Shown here in pieces: positions 26,600 to 35,069 of a DNA stretch of 64,000 bases. Each line of letters begins with the position of its first letter. Position 1 is the stretch's first letter. The stretch covers positions 1 to 64,000 of the forward strand of contig WQSN01000003.1 in assembly GCA_009787835.1 (NCBI GenBank). The letters run 5' to 3'. The notes beneath the pieces were generated by a model. It did not search any database. It had not been told where the DNA came from and saw only the letters and a list, made by a program, of their open reading frames with translations. Source of the DNA: Treponema sp. Its GTDB lineage: Bacteria; Spirochaetota; Spirochaetia; Treponematales; Breznakiellaceae. The position numbers and the translations under genes were made by a program.

Positions 26600-27567
26600 G
26601 AAATGAAAAATTGATCTGGTTGTCAGTTGTCATTTTAACGGTTTTTACCGGCTGCGGTAAAAAGGGAGACAATACTGTCCGCGTGCTGCTTGACTGGACG
26701 CCGAACACCAATCATACAGGGATGTTTGTGGCGCTGGAAAAAGGCTGGTTTGCCGAAGCTGGTCTGAATGTAACAATTACCCAGCCGCCTGAGGATGAGG
26801 CTCTTGTGCTGCTGGCGTCGGGCAAGGCGGAATTCGCTGTTAGTTTTCAGGAGTCAATGGGGCCCGCTATCGCCAAAGATCGCGATGCGTTAGGTGTAAC
26901 GGCGGTCGCCGGCATTATAAGCCACAACACATCTGGGATTATGTCTCTGAAAGCGAGCGGCATACAAAGGCCGGCAGATCTTTGCGGCAGGCGTTTCGCT
27001 TCATGGGAGACGCCGCTTGTTACTGAAGTTGTACGCCATATTGTGGAAAATGACGGCGGCGATTTTAACGCGGTGCGGATGATTCCCAATTTCGCTACAG
27101 ACGCTTTTTCCGCTCTTCAGACCGATGTGGACGCGATATGGATTTATTACGCATGGGACGGCGTCGCTGCGGAAGTAAACGGGGTGGATATCAATTATCT
27201 TGATTTAGGAATGATCGACAGTAAACTGGATTTCTACACGCCTGTGCTTGTTACGAATACCCGTTGGGCTTCCGCGAACGCGGAAACAGCCAAAAAATTC
27301 CTGGCTATAATCAGCAGAGGGTATAATTTCGCCATTCAAAATTCAGGGGAAGCTGCAGAAATTCTTTTAAAACACGCGCCTGAACTGGATCGCGTTCTTG
27401 TTATGCGAAGCCAGGAATATCTAAAAACACGTTACCAGGGGGACGCGAAACGCTGGGGAGAAATTGATCCTGTGCGCTGGGGAAATTTTTACAGATGGAT
27501 GTTTGAAAAGGGACTGCTGGAAAAAGATATAGGTTCAGGCGGATTTACAAATGAATATTTACCGTAA
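26596..27567 (+). CDS. thiY: ABC transporter substrate-binding lipoprotein, NMT1/THI5-like (ThiY)
   Basis: Substrate receptor of 323 residues. A lipobox ending FTGC (Cys20) makes it an outer-leaflet lipoprotein. The NMT1/THI5-like opening VRVLLDWTPNTNHTGMFVAL and GWFAEAGLNV are diagnostic of ThiY-type proteins, which bind N-formyl-4-amino-5-aminomethyl-2-methylpyrimidine. Further matches are FAVSFQESMGPAIA and DAIWIYYAWDGV. The start overlaps the permease stop and is preceded by AGGAGG and AAGGA. Substrate specificity is by homology plus riboswitch context. Confidence 0.9.
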   Translation: MRNEKLIWLSVVILTVFTGCGKKGDNTVRVLLDWTPNTNHTGMFVALEKGWFAEAGLNVTITQPPEDEALVLLASGKAEFAVSFQESMGPAIAKDRDALGVTAVAGIISHNTSGIMSLKASGIQRPADLCGRRFASWETPLVTEVVRHIVENDGGDFNAVRMIPNFATDAFSALQTDVDAIWIYYAWDGVAAEVNGVDINYLDLGMIDSKLDFYTPVLVTNTRWASANAETAKKFLAIISRGYNFAIQNSGEAAEILLKHAPELDRVLVMRSQEYLKTRYQGDAKRWGEIDPVRWGNFYRWMFEKGLLEKDIGSGGFTNEYLP

Positions 27568-27594
27568 CCTGAAAAACATTCCCGCGTAACTGAC

Positions 27595-28341
27595 ATGTAT
27601 AAATTTTTTTGTGAGAACATTTCTAAAAACTATGAACAAGCGCCTGTAGTTCAGGATATCAAAGTTGGGCTGCCGGCGGGAGGTTTTATTTCCCTGCTGG
27701 GCCCCTCGGGAGTTGGCAAGACAACTTTATTTAATGTTCTTTCAGGCGTGGATTTGCCGGATACAGGGAAGGTATTCCTTGACGGCGAAGATATAACAGG
27801 AATCAGCGGAAAGGTAAGTTATATGCTGCAAAAAGATCTTCTGCTTGAATACCGCACCGTGATTGACAATGTGATTCTGCCGCTGCTGCTTCACGGGGAA
27901 AAAAAGAAGGAAGCGCGCAAGTATGCTTCAGGTTTTTTCCCCAGATTCGGTCTGTCGGGTTATGAAAATAAATACCCGAGTGAGCTTTCGGGAGGGATGC
28001 GCCAAAGAGCGGCTCTTCTCAGGACATGTATGCTGCGTAATTCCGTTATTCTGCTGGACGAGCCGTTTTCTGCGTTAGATGCCATTACAAGACATACGAT
28101 GCAGGCATGGTACGCCGGGATCGCGGAAGATATGAAATTCTCTACTTTATTTATAACCCATGATGTAGAAGAAGCGCTTGTTTTGTCTGATACGGTTTAC
28201 ATTATGAACGGCAAACCCGGAATAATCACTCATAAAATTGATGTATACCCGCGCCGTCCCCGTGAAGCGGATTTTCCTGTATCAAAAGAATTTGTAGAGC
28301 AAAAACGTTTTATTTTTGAAGCAATAGTTGGCGGCTCCTGA
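27595..28341 (+). CDS. thiZ: ABC transporter ATP-binding protein (ThiZ-like)
   Basis: ATPase subunit of 248 residues for the permease and binding protein just upstream. Walker A is GPSGVGKTT, the Q-loop follows at MLQKDLLLEYRT, the signature is LSGGMRQRAAL, Walker B is VILLDEPFSALD, and the switch histidine is in LFITHDVEEAL. It belongs to the SsuB/TauB/ThiZ class. No ribosome-binding site is evident before the ATG, 27 nt after thiY. No terminator follows in the 176 bp to the next gene. Confidence 0.9.
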   Translation: MYKFFCENISKNYEQAPVVQDIKVGLPAGGFISLLGPSGVGKTTLFNVLSGVDLPDTGKVFLDGEDITGISGKVSYMLQKDLLLEYRTVIDNVILPLLLHGEKKKEARKYASGFFPRFGLSGYENKYPSELSGGMRQRAALLRTCMLRNSVILLDEPFSALDAITRHTMQAWYAGIAEDMKFSTLFITHDVEEALVLSDTVYIMNGKPGIITHKIDVYPRRPREADFPVSKEFVEQKRFIFEAIVGGS

Positions 28342-28517
28342 TTGCTGCAGGGATCTGTATTTTCTGTTCTTTTATGGTGTATTTTATTATATTTTGTTCT
28401 TTTTATGAACAGATAATACGGTATAATTTTTTTGCATTTTATTATGTCCCGTTAATTGAGAATCTCTCTTGAATTTCGGTTCGCTATTTATTAGTATTAA
28501 AATATTGGAGGCTATAA

Positions 28518-28931
28518 ATGAAAAAACTGATTATTTTATTGGTTATTGGAGCGTTTGTCGCGCCGCTTTTTGCCCAATCTGTTTCTGATGAAAATTCATC
28601 AAAAATGTATTATCAAACTGTCTCTGTAGAAAGAGTATATCCGACCAGAAGAGGTTATATTGTTCAGTATTACAGGGGCGGAATAAGAGATTTTGGCATT
28701 ATCAGTATCCCTAATGAGTGGTTTACAGATGCTGCCGGTAAAGCGGAACTTGTGACATTGCCGCCCGGAAGAAACTGGCCTACCCTTACTATATTTTATA
28801 AAGACGGGGAGTTCAGCCATATAAGGCTTTATGTACACAGAAATAAGAAACATCAAACATGGGGTAATGTGCCGCTGCCGGCTGATGTAAGCAGGTATTT
28901 TGAGGATGTAGATAATCCAAAAATTAATTTT
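28518..28931 (+). CDS. Secreted hypothetical protein
   Basis: I do not recognise this 138-residue protein. A clear signal peptide ends at LFAQ (residues 17-20). The mature part is beta-rich with many Tyr, Arg and Gly residues, and no cysteine. It is probably periplasmic. TTGGAGG gives a strong ribosome-binding site. The stop (TGA 28932-28934) overlaps the next start by one base, so it is cotranscribed with nrnA. CTGTTC/GAACAG at about 28396-28411 upstream is a small palindrome next to a TATAAT (28422-28427). Confidence 0.7.
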
Positions 28932-28933
28932 TG

Positions 28934-29911
28934 ATGAATTCCCCGCCGGACGAACTTATTGATTTTATTAAGACCGGCTCCAAATTCATTGTTGCCGGTC
29001 ATAAAGAACCGGACGGAGACTGCGTAGGGAGCCAGCTTGCCCTGCGCAGCGCGCTGAGACGTTTAGGCAAGGAAGCTGTTGTATGTTCGGCAGGGCCTTT
29101 TAAACGCACAGAATTAAAAAATTATTCAGAACAGTTCACCGGTATTCCTTCTGACTATAACAAATCAAATTCAAAAGTTATTATTGTAGATTGCTCAGGT
29201 AAGGAAAGAACGGGCAGCATTCAGGAATTACTGGATGAGTTTCCATGCGCGATAATCGATCACCATGCAGCTTCAACTCATTCCATTTCCGCGCCTGACG
29301 CGCCTGTTTATACGGACGCGGATTCGCCTTCATGCACGCTTTTAGTAGAAAAACTTATAACCGCTCTTGGACTGGAGCTTACCGCAGAAGAGGCGCAGGC
29401 GCTTCTTTTCGGGCTTTGCACGGATACGGGATTTTTACGCCACCTGACGGATAAAGACGCGCAAACGCTCGAAGCCGCGGCCAGAATGGTGAAAAGCGGC
29501 GCGAGTCCCAAAACTGTTTACAATATCATGAACGGCGGTAAAAGTTTTAATTCCAGGGTAATTATGGGACGGATTCTTTCCAGAATAGAATCGCATTTTG
29601 GCGGAAAGCTTATTTTAAGTTATGAAACATTCGAAGAGTTCAGCGCTTTCGGTTTTGAAAACAGGGATTCCGAAAACCTGAATAAAATGCTCCTTTCCAT
29701 TGAAGGAGTGCAGGCGATTGTAATTATCCGCCAGGAGTATGCCGAAGATTGTACTGTGAGTTTAAGATCGGTTGATAATGTTGATGTGGCTCAAATAGCC
29801 GCTTCCCTAGGAGGCGGTGGACACAGGAACGCTTCCGGCCTCACATTGAAAGGAGACATTCCGTACATAAAACAAATTATGTTAAATACTTTTAAAAATA
29901 TTTTTGATTAA
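28934..29911 (+). CDS. nrnA: DHH-family oligoribonuclease / pAp phosphatase (NrnA-like)
   Basis: Cytoplasmic phosphoesterase of 325 residues. The DHH domain has the metal motif AGHKEPDGDCVGS, a middle aspartate in VIIVDCSG and the DHH motif in AIIDHHAAS. The DHHA1 domain ends with the substrate-binding GGGGHRNASG. The two-domain length is that of NrnA, which degrades nano-RNA (including pGpG) and dephosphorylates pAp; the cleavage products of cyclic-di-nucleotide turnover could be substrates. The ATG at 28934 overlaps the upstream TGA; a TTG three bases earlier is also possible. Confidence 0.9.
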   Translation: MNSPPDELIDFIKTGSKFIVAGHKEPDGDCVGSQLALRSALRRLGKEAVVCSAGPFKRTELKNYSEQFTGIPSDYNKSNSKVIIVDCSGKERTGSIQELLDEFPCAIIDHHAASTHSISAPDAPVYTDADSPSCTLLVEKLITALGLELTAEEAQALLFGLCTDTGFLRHLTDKDAQTLEAAARMVKSGASPKTVYNIMNGGKSFNSRVIMGRILSRIESHFGGKLILSYETFEEFSAFGFENRDSENLNKMLLSIEGVQAIVIIRQEYAEDCTVSLRSVDNVDVAQIAASLGGGGHRNASGLTLKGDIPYIKQIMLNTFKNIFD

Positions 29912-30018
29912 TTGTAAATTATTTTCCGACATTACCAAAATAACATTTATTTGAATTATCCCGCGTGATACTGCGTCTGTTATGGATCTGTTCCGATATC
30001 CAGAAACAGAGGTTAATC

Positions 30019-30861
30019 ATGGATCAACATTATCTGAACAATTTATATTCTGAATACACGGAAAAATTAATTAATCGCTGTGAATTTGAAGGGCTTGTGT
30101 ATCAGTATCTTCTGAATAACCAGGAGAAAACAAGTTTATCAAACTGGGAAACTGATGATTATAAAGATTATTTATCATGGATATATACGCGCCTTCACAA
30201 TACGATAGATTCCTATCAGGATACAGGCTCATCATTTGACGCGTATATAGGCTCTGTGATCCATCATACCGCCAGGGAATACCGCGTTAAATTAATTACA
30301 AACAGCGTTATTGAATACGCGGCATGGAGCGTCCAGGTTCCTGATATGTATGTCTATGACGATACTCCCTCTTATTCTTGTGAAAAACAGGAAAATACAC
30401 TGCCTCGAATTTTTGAATACAGGGGCAGAAAGAATCCCAAACAGCTTTTGGCGCTGATACTGAAATGTTACTACTATGTCTCTGATGATTTTATTAACAG
30501 AGCCGCAGGCTGTACCGGAATTGACGGTGAAAAATTAAAGGAAATGATAAACAAGCTGCGCGTAATCAGGAGGAAAAAAGATGATGCGATTTACTATATG
30601 AAAGAAAGAATCCATTGCCAGTATTACAGATGTATTGTATATGAAAAAAGACTTTCCTATGTTCCGGAAAACACATCAACCTATATCAGATTAAAATACC
30701 GTCTTGAAAAAGCCCGCAAAAGGCTTGAAAGCATGAGAAAGCGCATAACAGGCGTCCGCACAGATGCCACTAACAGGGAAGTTGCAGATATAATAGGCAT
30801 ATCAAAAGGCGCGGTTGACGCAAGTCTTCACAGATTGAAAAACAAGTGGAGAGAGAATTAG
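30019..30861 (+). CDS. Treponemal protein with C-terminal sigma-region-4-like helix-turn-helix
   Basis: Protein of 280 residues I do not recognise as a named family. The C-terminal 35 residues (TNREVADIIGISKGAVDASL, then HRLKNKW) look like the helix-turn-helix of sigma region 4 or of a LuxR/ECF-type domain. The N-terminal half (IYTRLHNTIDSYQDTGSSFDAYIGSVIHHTAREY) resembles sigma region 2 in its helical pattern. The middle is rich in Tyr, Arg and Lys. It could be a divergent sigma factor or an RNA-polymerase-associated regulator. AGAGG precedes ATG 30019. It is monocistronic and convergent with hisF. Confidence 0.68.
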   Translation: MDQHYLNNLYSEYTEKLINRCEFEGLVYQYLLNNQEKTSLSNWETDDYKDYLSWIYTRLHNTIDSYQDTGSSFDAYIGSVIHHTAREYRVKLITNSVIEYAAWSVQVPDMYVYDDTPSYSCEKQENTLPRIFEYRGRKNPKQLLALILKCYYYVSDDFINRAAGCTGIDGEKLKEMINKLRVIRRKKDDAIYYMKERIHCQYYRCIVYEKRLSYVPENTSTYIRLKYRLEKARKRLESMRKRITGVRTDATNREVADIIGISKGAVDASLHRLKNKWREN

Positions 30862-30894
30862 TAATCGGGTAATCATAAATTGATTTAAAAGTCA

Positions 30895-31707
30895 TCAATT
30901 GAGTCTGACGCACACGCCCTTTGATTCTATGTATTTTTTAATTTCCTGAATGTTTGTTTTTCCGAAGTGCAGTAAAGACGCCACAAGAGCGGCGTCCGCT
31001 CCAGGCGAATCCGGTGAAATGGAACTGTCCATTTCCGGGGATGCTGTGTTTAGTAATACTTTGGCTATTTGATCAAGCGTTCCCGCTCCTCCTGAAGCGA
31101 TTACGGGAACCGGCGTGGCGTTTAATATGCGGCGCGTCAGTTCCAAATCGTAACCTGCGCCAGTGCCGTCCGCGTCTATTGAGTTTAGAAGAATTTCTCC
31201 GGCTCCAAGTTCAACTGCCTGTATTGCCCATTCAACCGCGTCAAGGCCTGTGTCGGTTCTGCCGCCATGGGAGAAGGCATGCCAGCAGAGCCCCTTATCG
31301 CTTATGACGCGTTTGGCATCAATGGACAGAACAACGCACTGTCTGCCGTAGGCGTTTGCCATTTCACGTAACAGTTCCGGGCGGTTGAGAGCGGAAGTAC
31401 AGACAGATACCTTGTCAGCTCCCGCGTTCATTGCGTCGCGCATATCGTCAATTGTGCGGATGCCGCCGCCGACACAGAGCGGAATAAACACTTCCGCGGC
31501 TACTTTGCGAACCACATCAAGCAGAGTGGCGCGGCTTTTATATGAAGCGCCGATATCAAGAAAGGTAAGTTCGTCCGCTCCGTCGTTGTTGTACCGCCGC
31601 GACAGTTCCACAGGATCGCCTGCTTCCCTGATGCCTTCAAATTTGATTCCTTTTACCACCCTGCCGTCGTCAACATCAAGGCAGGGAATGATTCTCTTTG
31701 CCTGCAT
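30895..31707 (-). CDS. hisF: Imidazole glycerol phosphate synthase, cyclase subunit
   Basis: TIM-barrel subunit that closes the imidazole ring in histidine synthesis, using ammonia from HisH. The catalytic aspartates lie in [15 protein letters not shown] and in [15 protein letters not shown], and phosphate-binding glycines lie in [12 protein letters not shown] and [13 protein letters not shown]. At 270 residues it is about 15 longer than usual because of an insertion ([15 protein letters not shown]) between the last helix and the GADAAL strand. It is last in hisG-hisB-hisH-hisF. GGAGG lies before its ATG, one base after the hisH stop. Confidence 0.96.
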   Translation of the reverse strand: MQAKRIIPCLDVDDGRVVKGIKFEGIREAGDPVELSRRYNNDGADELTFLDIGASYKSRATLLDVVRKVAAEVFIPLCVGGGIRTIDDMRDAMNAGADKVSVCTSALNRPELLREMANAYGRQCVVLSIDAKRVISDKGLCWHAFSHGGRTDTGLDAVEWAIQAVELGAGEILLNSIDADGTGAGYDLELTRRILNATPVPVIASGGAGTLDQIAKVLLNTASPEMDSSISPDSPGADAALVASLLHFGKTNIQEIKKYIESKGVCVRLN

Positions 31708-31708
31708 A

Positions 31709-32374
31709 TTAATCCTCCAGTATATTTTTTAATAAAGCGAGACCTGTTGCGCCTGATTTTTCCGGGTGAAACTGCACCGCAGCTAAAGCTCCCCGCTCAA
31801 CCGCGCAGCAGTAGCGGACATAATACTCAGCTTCTGCCGCGCATATATAAGGTTTTACCGATTCTGAAGGGTCAGTATAATATGAATGTATATAATAAAA
31901 AAAACTGCTGTCCTTTATGCCGCGAAAAATTTTTGATGCCGGGTTTGTTTTTGTTTGATTCCAGCCAATCTGCGGAATTTTTCGTCCAGGGAAACGCCTG
32001 ACTTTTCCGGGAATTATTGAAAGCCCTTTTACTTCATCGCCTCTGTTAGGGTGCTGTCCCGTAAATCCCGCGCCATTATCATTGTTACCTTCTTCCGATG
32101 TTTCAAATAACAACTGAAGACCGATACAAATCCCCAAAAAAGGCTTGTCCGCATTTATCCACTCCTTAATCGCCTGCGCGTAACCTGATTGAATCAGGGA
32201 AGCCATAGCGGAGGCGAAATGCCCGTCTCCGGGGAAAATTATTTTTTCATACGGTGAAGTTGCAGCTAACAGTTCATCAGGTCCTGCGGCGAACCGCGCG
32301 GGAATGGAAAGCCGCTTCAGAGCGTTCATCACGGAACCTAGATTTCCCGCGCCGTAATCAATTACACCTATCAT
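31709..32374 (-). CDS. hisH: Imidazole glycerol phosphate synthase, glutaminase subunit
   Basis: Class I glutamine amidotransferase that feeds ammonia to HisF. The opening IGVIDYGAGNLGSV, the nucleophile cysteine in FLGICIGLQLLFE and the His/Glu pair in VQFHPEKSGATG are all present. The 221-residue form starts at ATG 32374 with GGAG upstream; a longer in-frame start would run into hisB. A polar insertion (about NNDNGAGFTGQHPNR) sits after LFETSEEG, where most HisH proteins are short. Confidence 0.95.
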   Translation of the reverse strand: MIGVIDYGAGNLGSVMNALKRLSIPARFAAGPDELLAATSPYEKIIFPGDGHFASAMASLIQSGYAQAIKEWINADKPFLGICIGLQLLFETSEEGNNDNGAGFTGQHPNRGDEVKGLSIIPGKVRRFPGRKIPQIGWNQTKTNPASKIFRGIKDSSFFYYIHSYYTDPSESVKPYICAAEAEYYVRYCCAVERGALAAVQFHPEKSGATGLALLKNILED

Positions 32375-32396
32375 ATCAGACTCCGCGCCTTGGTAA

Positions 32397-33110
32397 TCAA
32401 ACCAGTACTCCGGGCGCGCCAAATCCGGGCAATATTCCTTTTGTGGAGGGGATTGAATCTTTTACGCGGGAATCATATTCACACGCTGAGCGTAACGCTC
32501 TAGCCGCCGCTTTAAACATCGCTTCAATTTTATGGTGATCGCTTCTGCCGCGGATTATTTCAAGGTGCAGATTACAGCCTGCGGCATTCACGAAAGCCTG
32601 CCAGAAGTCTTCTATCACGTCAGTTTGAAAATCATAAGCGCAGGATGTTTTTACGCGGCGCGTTGAATCAAATTCACCAGGTTCGCCGCCTGCCGGGAGG
32701 TTTGACCCGCAATTCTGCGCAGCTGATATTATTGGAGACCCTGAAAGCTGTCCCTCAAAGTAAAGATACGGCCTTCCTGAAATATCAACAGCCGCGCGGG
32801 CAAGCGTTTCATCCATCGGGAAAAGACAGCTTCCGCTGCGGAGTATGCCTCTCTTTTCACCTAACGCTTTGGCGAAACACTGACCCAGTACAATTCCTGT
32901 ATCTTCCACAAGATGGTGCTGATCTGTTTCAAGGTCTCCTTTTGCGTGCGCTTCAATATCAAACAGTCCGTGACGCGCAAATGTGTTCAGCATATGCGTC
33001 ATAAATCCCAATGGATACGACAATTTAGCGATGCCTTTTCCATCGATATCCAATCTGATATAAATTTCTGTTTCGCCTGTTTTTCTCTCAATCTCGGCGG
33101 TTCTTCTCAT
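32397..33110 (-). CDS. hisB: Imidazoleglycerol-phosphate dehydratase
   Basis: Manganese enzyme of histidine synthesis, 237 residues, monofunctional (no phosphatase domain). The metal-binding histidine clusters are FMTHMLNTFARHG, DQHHLVEDTGI and RSDHHKIEAMFKA, and the end SIPSTKGIL is typical. It is about 30 residues longer than usual because a Gly/Ser/Asn-rich insertion interrupts the segment after PYLYFEGQLSG. AGGAG precedes the ATG. It is the second gene of the his operon. Confidence 0.95.
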   Translation of the reverse strand: MRRTAEIERKTGETEIYIRLDIDGKGIAKLSYPLGFMTHMLNTFARHGLFDIEAHAKGDLETDQHHLVEDTGIVLGQCFAKALGEKRGILRSGSCLFPMDETLARAAVDISGRPYLYFEGQLSGSPIISAAQNCGSNLPAGGEPGEFDSTRRVKTSCAYDFQTDVIEDFWQAFVNAAGCNLHLEIIRGRSDHHKIEAMFKAAARALRSACEYDSRVKDSIPSTKGILPGFGAPGVLV

Positions 33111-33146
33111 TATAAACTCCTGTGTCCATTACCCGTTTCCGGTTTG

Positions 33147-33998
33147 TCATGGCGCTACTTTTCGCAGATCGTATTCCACAATGTCAAGAGCGCCGATTTT
33201 TTTTAATTGGGGAATAATATCGGGAACTTCATGTTTTTTAACAGCGATTTTTACCGCGAAACCCGCGTCTCCGTAAAGGGGAGCCACAGTAGGACTGCGC
33301 ATCGCAGGGAGGCTCGCAAGAGATTCAAACTGTTCTTTTGGTATATTCATTTCCAGCATTACATGATCGCGGCCGTCAAGAACAGCGCGGAAGAGCATCG
33401 AAAGTTCCTCAATGCGGCTGCGTTTTTCACTGTTTGTGAAGGCGGAACGTGATGCGACAAAACGGGTTGATGACTCAAGTAAAGTTCCGATAATTTTTAG
33501 GCCATTGTCTTTCAGAGTCTGGCCCGTGGAAGTATTGTCGATGATCATGTCAGCGTCATCCGGCGGGAAAACTTCTGTTGCGCCGTATGTACGCAGGATA
33601 CGGTATTGATATCCCAAAGATTTTAACCATGTATCTGCGAGATTAACATATTCTGTCGCGACTACAAGTTTCCTTGAGCGCAGATGATCCTCATCATAAT
33701 CTTTCGGAACCGCCGCTACAATGCGAACCTTGTCAAACCCCAGATCCAGTATTTCTTCAACATCAGCGCCGCTTTCCTTTATCCAGTCAATGCCGGTAAA
33801 GCCCGCGTCATGACTTCCAAGTTCAAGAAGTTCTCCGACATTTTGCGGTTTCATTATCTTCGCGTCCAGCCAGAGGGCTCCCATCGAAGGCCGGTATGTT
33901 CTGTCTGCAAGGGTGATGGGAAATCCAGCGTCCGCGAACAAACCTGCTATGTTATCAAAAATTCTTCCTTTTGGGATTAGTACACTTAATTTTTCCAT
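33147..33998 (-). CDS. hisG: ATP phosphoribosyltransferase (long form)
   Basis: First enzyme of histidine synthesis, 283 residues. This is the long form with the C-terminal ferredoxin-like regulatory domain (from about 205, ending IGALDIVEYDLRKV), so it should be feedback-inhibited by histidine without HisZ. The PRPP/ATP region includes DMIIDNTSTGQTLKDNGL and the N-terminal LIPKGRIFD. TTAACA-17-TAAACT lies 6 nt before the ATG with no ribosome-binding site, suggesting a leaderless start of the operon. The known genes hisD, hisC, hisI/E and hisA are not in the window. Confidence 0.95.
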   Translation of the reverse strand: MEKLSVLIPKGRIFDNIAGLFADAGFPITLADRTYRPSMGALWLDAKIMKPQNVGELLELGSHDAGFTGIDWIKESGADVEEILDLGFDKVRIVAAVPKDYDEDHLRSRKLVVATEYVNLADTWLKSLGYQYRILRTYGATEVFPPDDADMIIDNTSTGQTLKDNGLKIIGTLLESSTRFVASRSAFTNSEKRSRIEELSMLFRAVLDGRDHVMLEMNIPKEQFESLASLPAMRSPTVAPLYGDAGFAVKIAVKKHEVPDIIPQLKKIGALDIVEYDLRKVAP

Positions 33999-34004
33999 AA
34001 CAAC

Positions 34005-34033
34005 AGTTTAAAAAAAACCCGGAAAAATGTTAA
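34005..34033 (-). promoter_or_regulatory. Probable his operon promoter giving a leaderless mRNA
   Basis: On the minus strand TTAACA (34033-34028), a 17-nt spacer and TAAACT (34010-34005) end 6 nt before the hisG ATG. No histidine leader peptide or T-box fits in the remaining space. Confidence 0.45.
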
Positions 34034-34092
34034 GGGACAGATATGCGTGAGTATATTGTCGTCCTTTTGAATATTACATGACACTGGGCTTC

Positions 34093-35046
34093 TCATTCTT
34101 TTATAAGAACAAATCCGGATGCACCTATGCTGTACTCTTCCTGATCTTCCCAGGACGCGAACAGGCTGCCATTGATGCGTCCAATTCCGGTATATACAAA
34201 ACCCTGCGGAAGGTCAGGCAGCGCCGGATGAGAGATTTCAGTTTTTCGCGGAGCTGAATTCTGAAAATCCGCCAGTGCCGCTGTGTTTCCGGTCTGTGAA
34301 AGGTCCAGTACGCGAAGCATCTGTATTTGCGGGTTTATTCCTTTTCTTTTTACAGCCCTGTAATACCAGTACCCGTCCCGGCCAAAGCGAAGGGTATCTA
34401 TATCCCAGCCTTCTTCCGCCGGGAATTGCTCAAGAGCGGGAATTGAAAGCGCGAAGGGAGTATTGGAGTCCATATTGAATGTCCATGTTCTGGGACTGGG
34501 AAGGGGAGCGTTTGTATCAAGGAAAATATCGTCCAGGTAAAGAAGAGCCGCGGGTTTATCCTGATAATAAGCGAAACCGCCCAATGTATACTGTTTCCAG
34601 AATTCACCGCCGCCAAAGTGGTACATGGCGATACCAGGCGTCGCTCCGCTGTTAGGTGCAAATTTTAAAAATCCGTCGCGGTTAATGACTATTATAAGCT
34701 CATTGTCCCGCTCATCAATAAAGTAAACATGAAGCGCTAAAGGCCATGGAATAAGGGCGGCGGAATTAACCGCTTCCTGCGCGGAGACAATGTGTTTAGG
34801 CCCGTCTTCTGTAAGCTGAAACCAGAGCGGGTTCTTTCCGGTTTGTAAAATGGCCGCCGCTCTTGCCGAAGGCCTTGTTTCCTCATCCGGAGGCTGCCTT
34901 GCTTGCCTGACCGCGAGGGGCAGCGCTTCAGGAAGAGGTTCTGTTACAGAATCATTATTTGAAGATCTGGCGCAGGAAAGTATCAGGCAAAGGAAAATCA
35001 TTATAATTAAAAAAAAGTTAATTTCTCCCGTATAAACCCTGCGCAT
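34093..35046 (-). CDS. Hypothetical lipoprotein
   Basis: I do not recognise the family. The 317-residue protein begins with a signal sequence ending in the lipobox LILSC (Cys25), followed by a Pro/Glu/Arg-rich linker. The remainder is beta-rich with repeated aromatic, Asp and Gly residues (GRDGYWYYRAVKRKG, QGFVYTGIGRINGSLFASWED), compatible with a propeller-like or beta-sandwich fold. ATG 35046 has AGAGG upstream; a TTG at 35073 overlapping the ispD stop is a longer alternative. It follows carD and ispD on the same strand and may be cotranscribed. Confidence 0.7.
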   Translation of the reverse strand: MRRVYTGEINFFLIIMIFLCLILSCARSSNNDSVTEPLPEALPLAVRQARQPPDEETRPSARAAAILQTGKNPLWFQLTEDGPKHIVSAQEAVNSAALIPWPLALHVYFIDERDNELIIVINRDGFLKFAPNSGATPGIAMYHFGGGEFWKQYTLGGFAYYQDKPAALLYLDDIFLDTNAPLPSPRTWTFNMDSNTPFALSIPALEQFPAEEGWDIDTLRFGRDGYWYYRAVKRKGINPQIQMLRVLDLSQTGNTAALADFQNSAPRKTEISHPALPDLPQGFVYTGIGRINGSLFASWEDQEEYSIGASGFVLIKE

Positions 35047-35069
35047 CTGCGCCTCTGTGAGAAACACTC

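Noticed and set aside
28396-28427. Promoter or terminator upstream of the secreted hypothetical protein
   Set aside because: TATAAT is present but no -35 box lies at proper spacing, and the CTGTTC/GAACAG hairpin has no T-tract after it.
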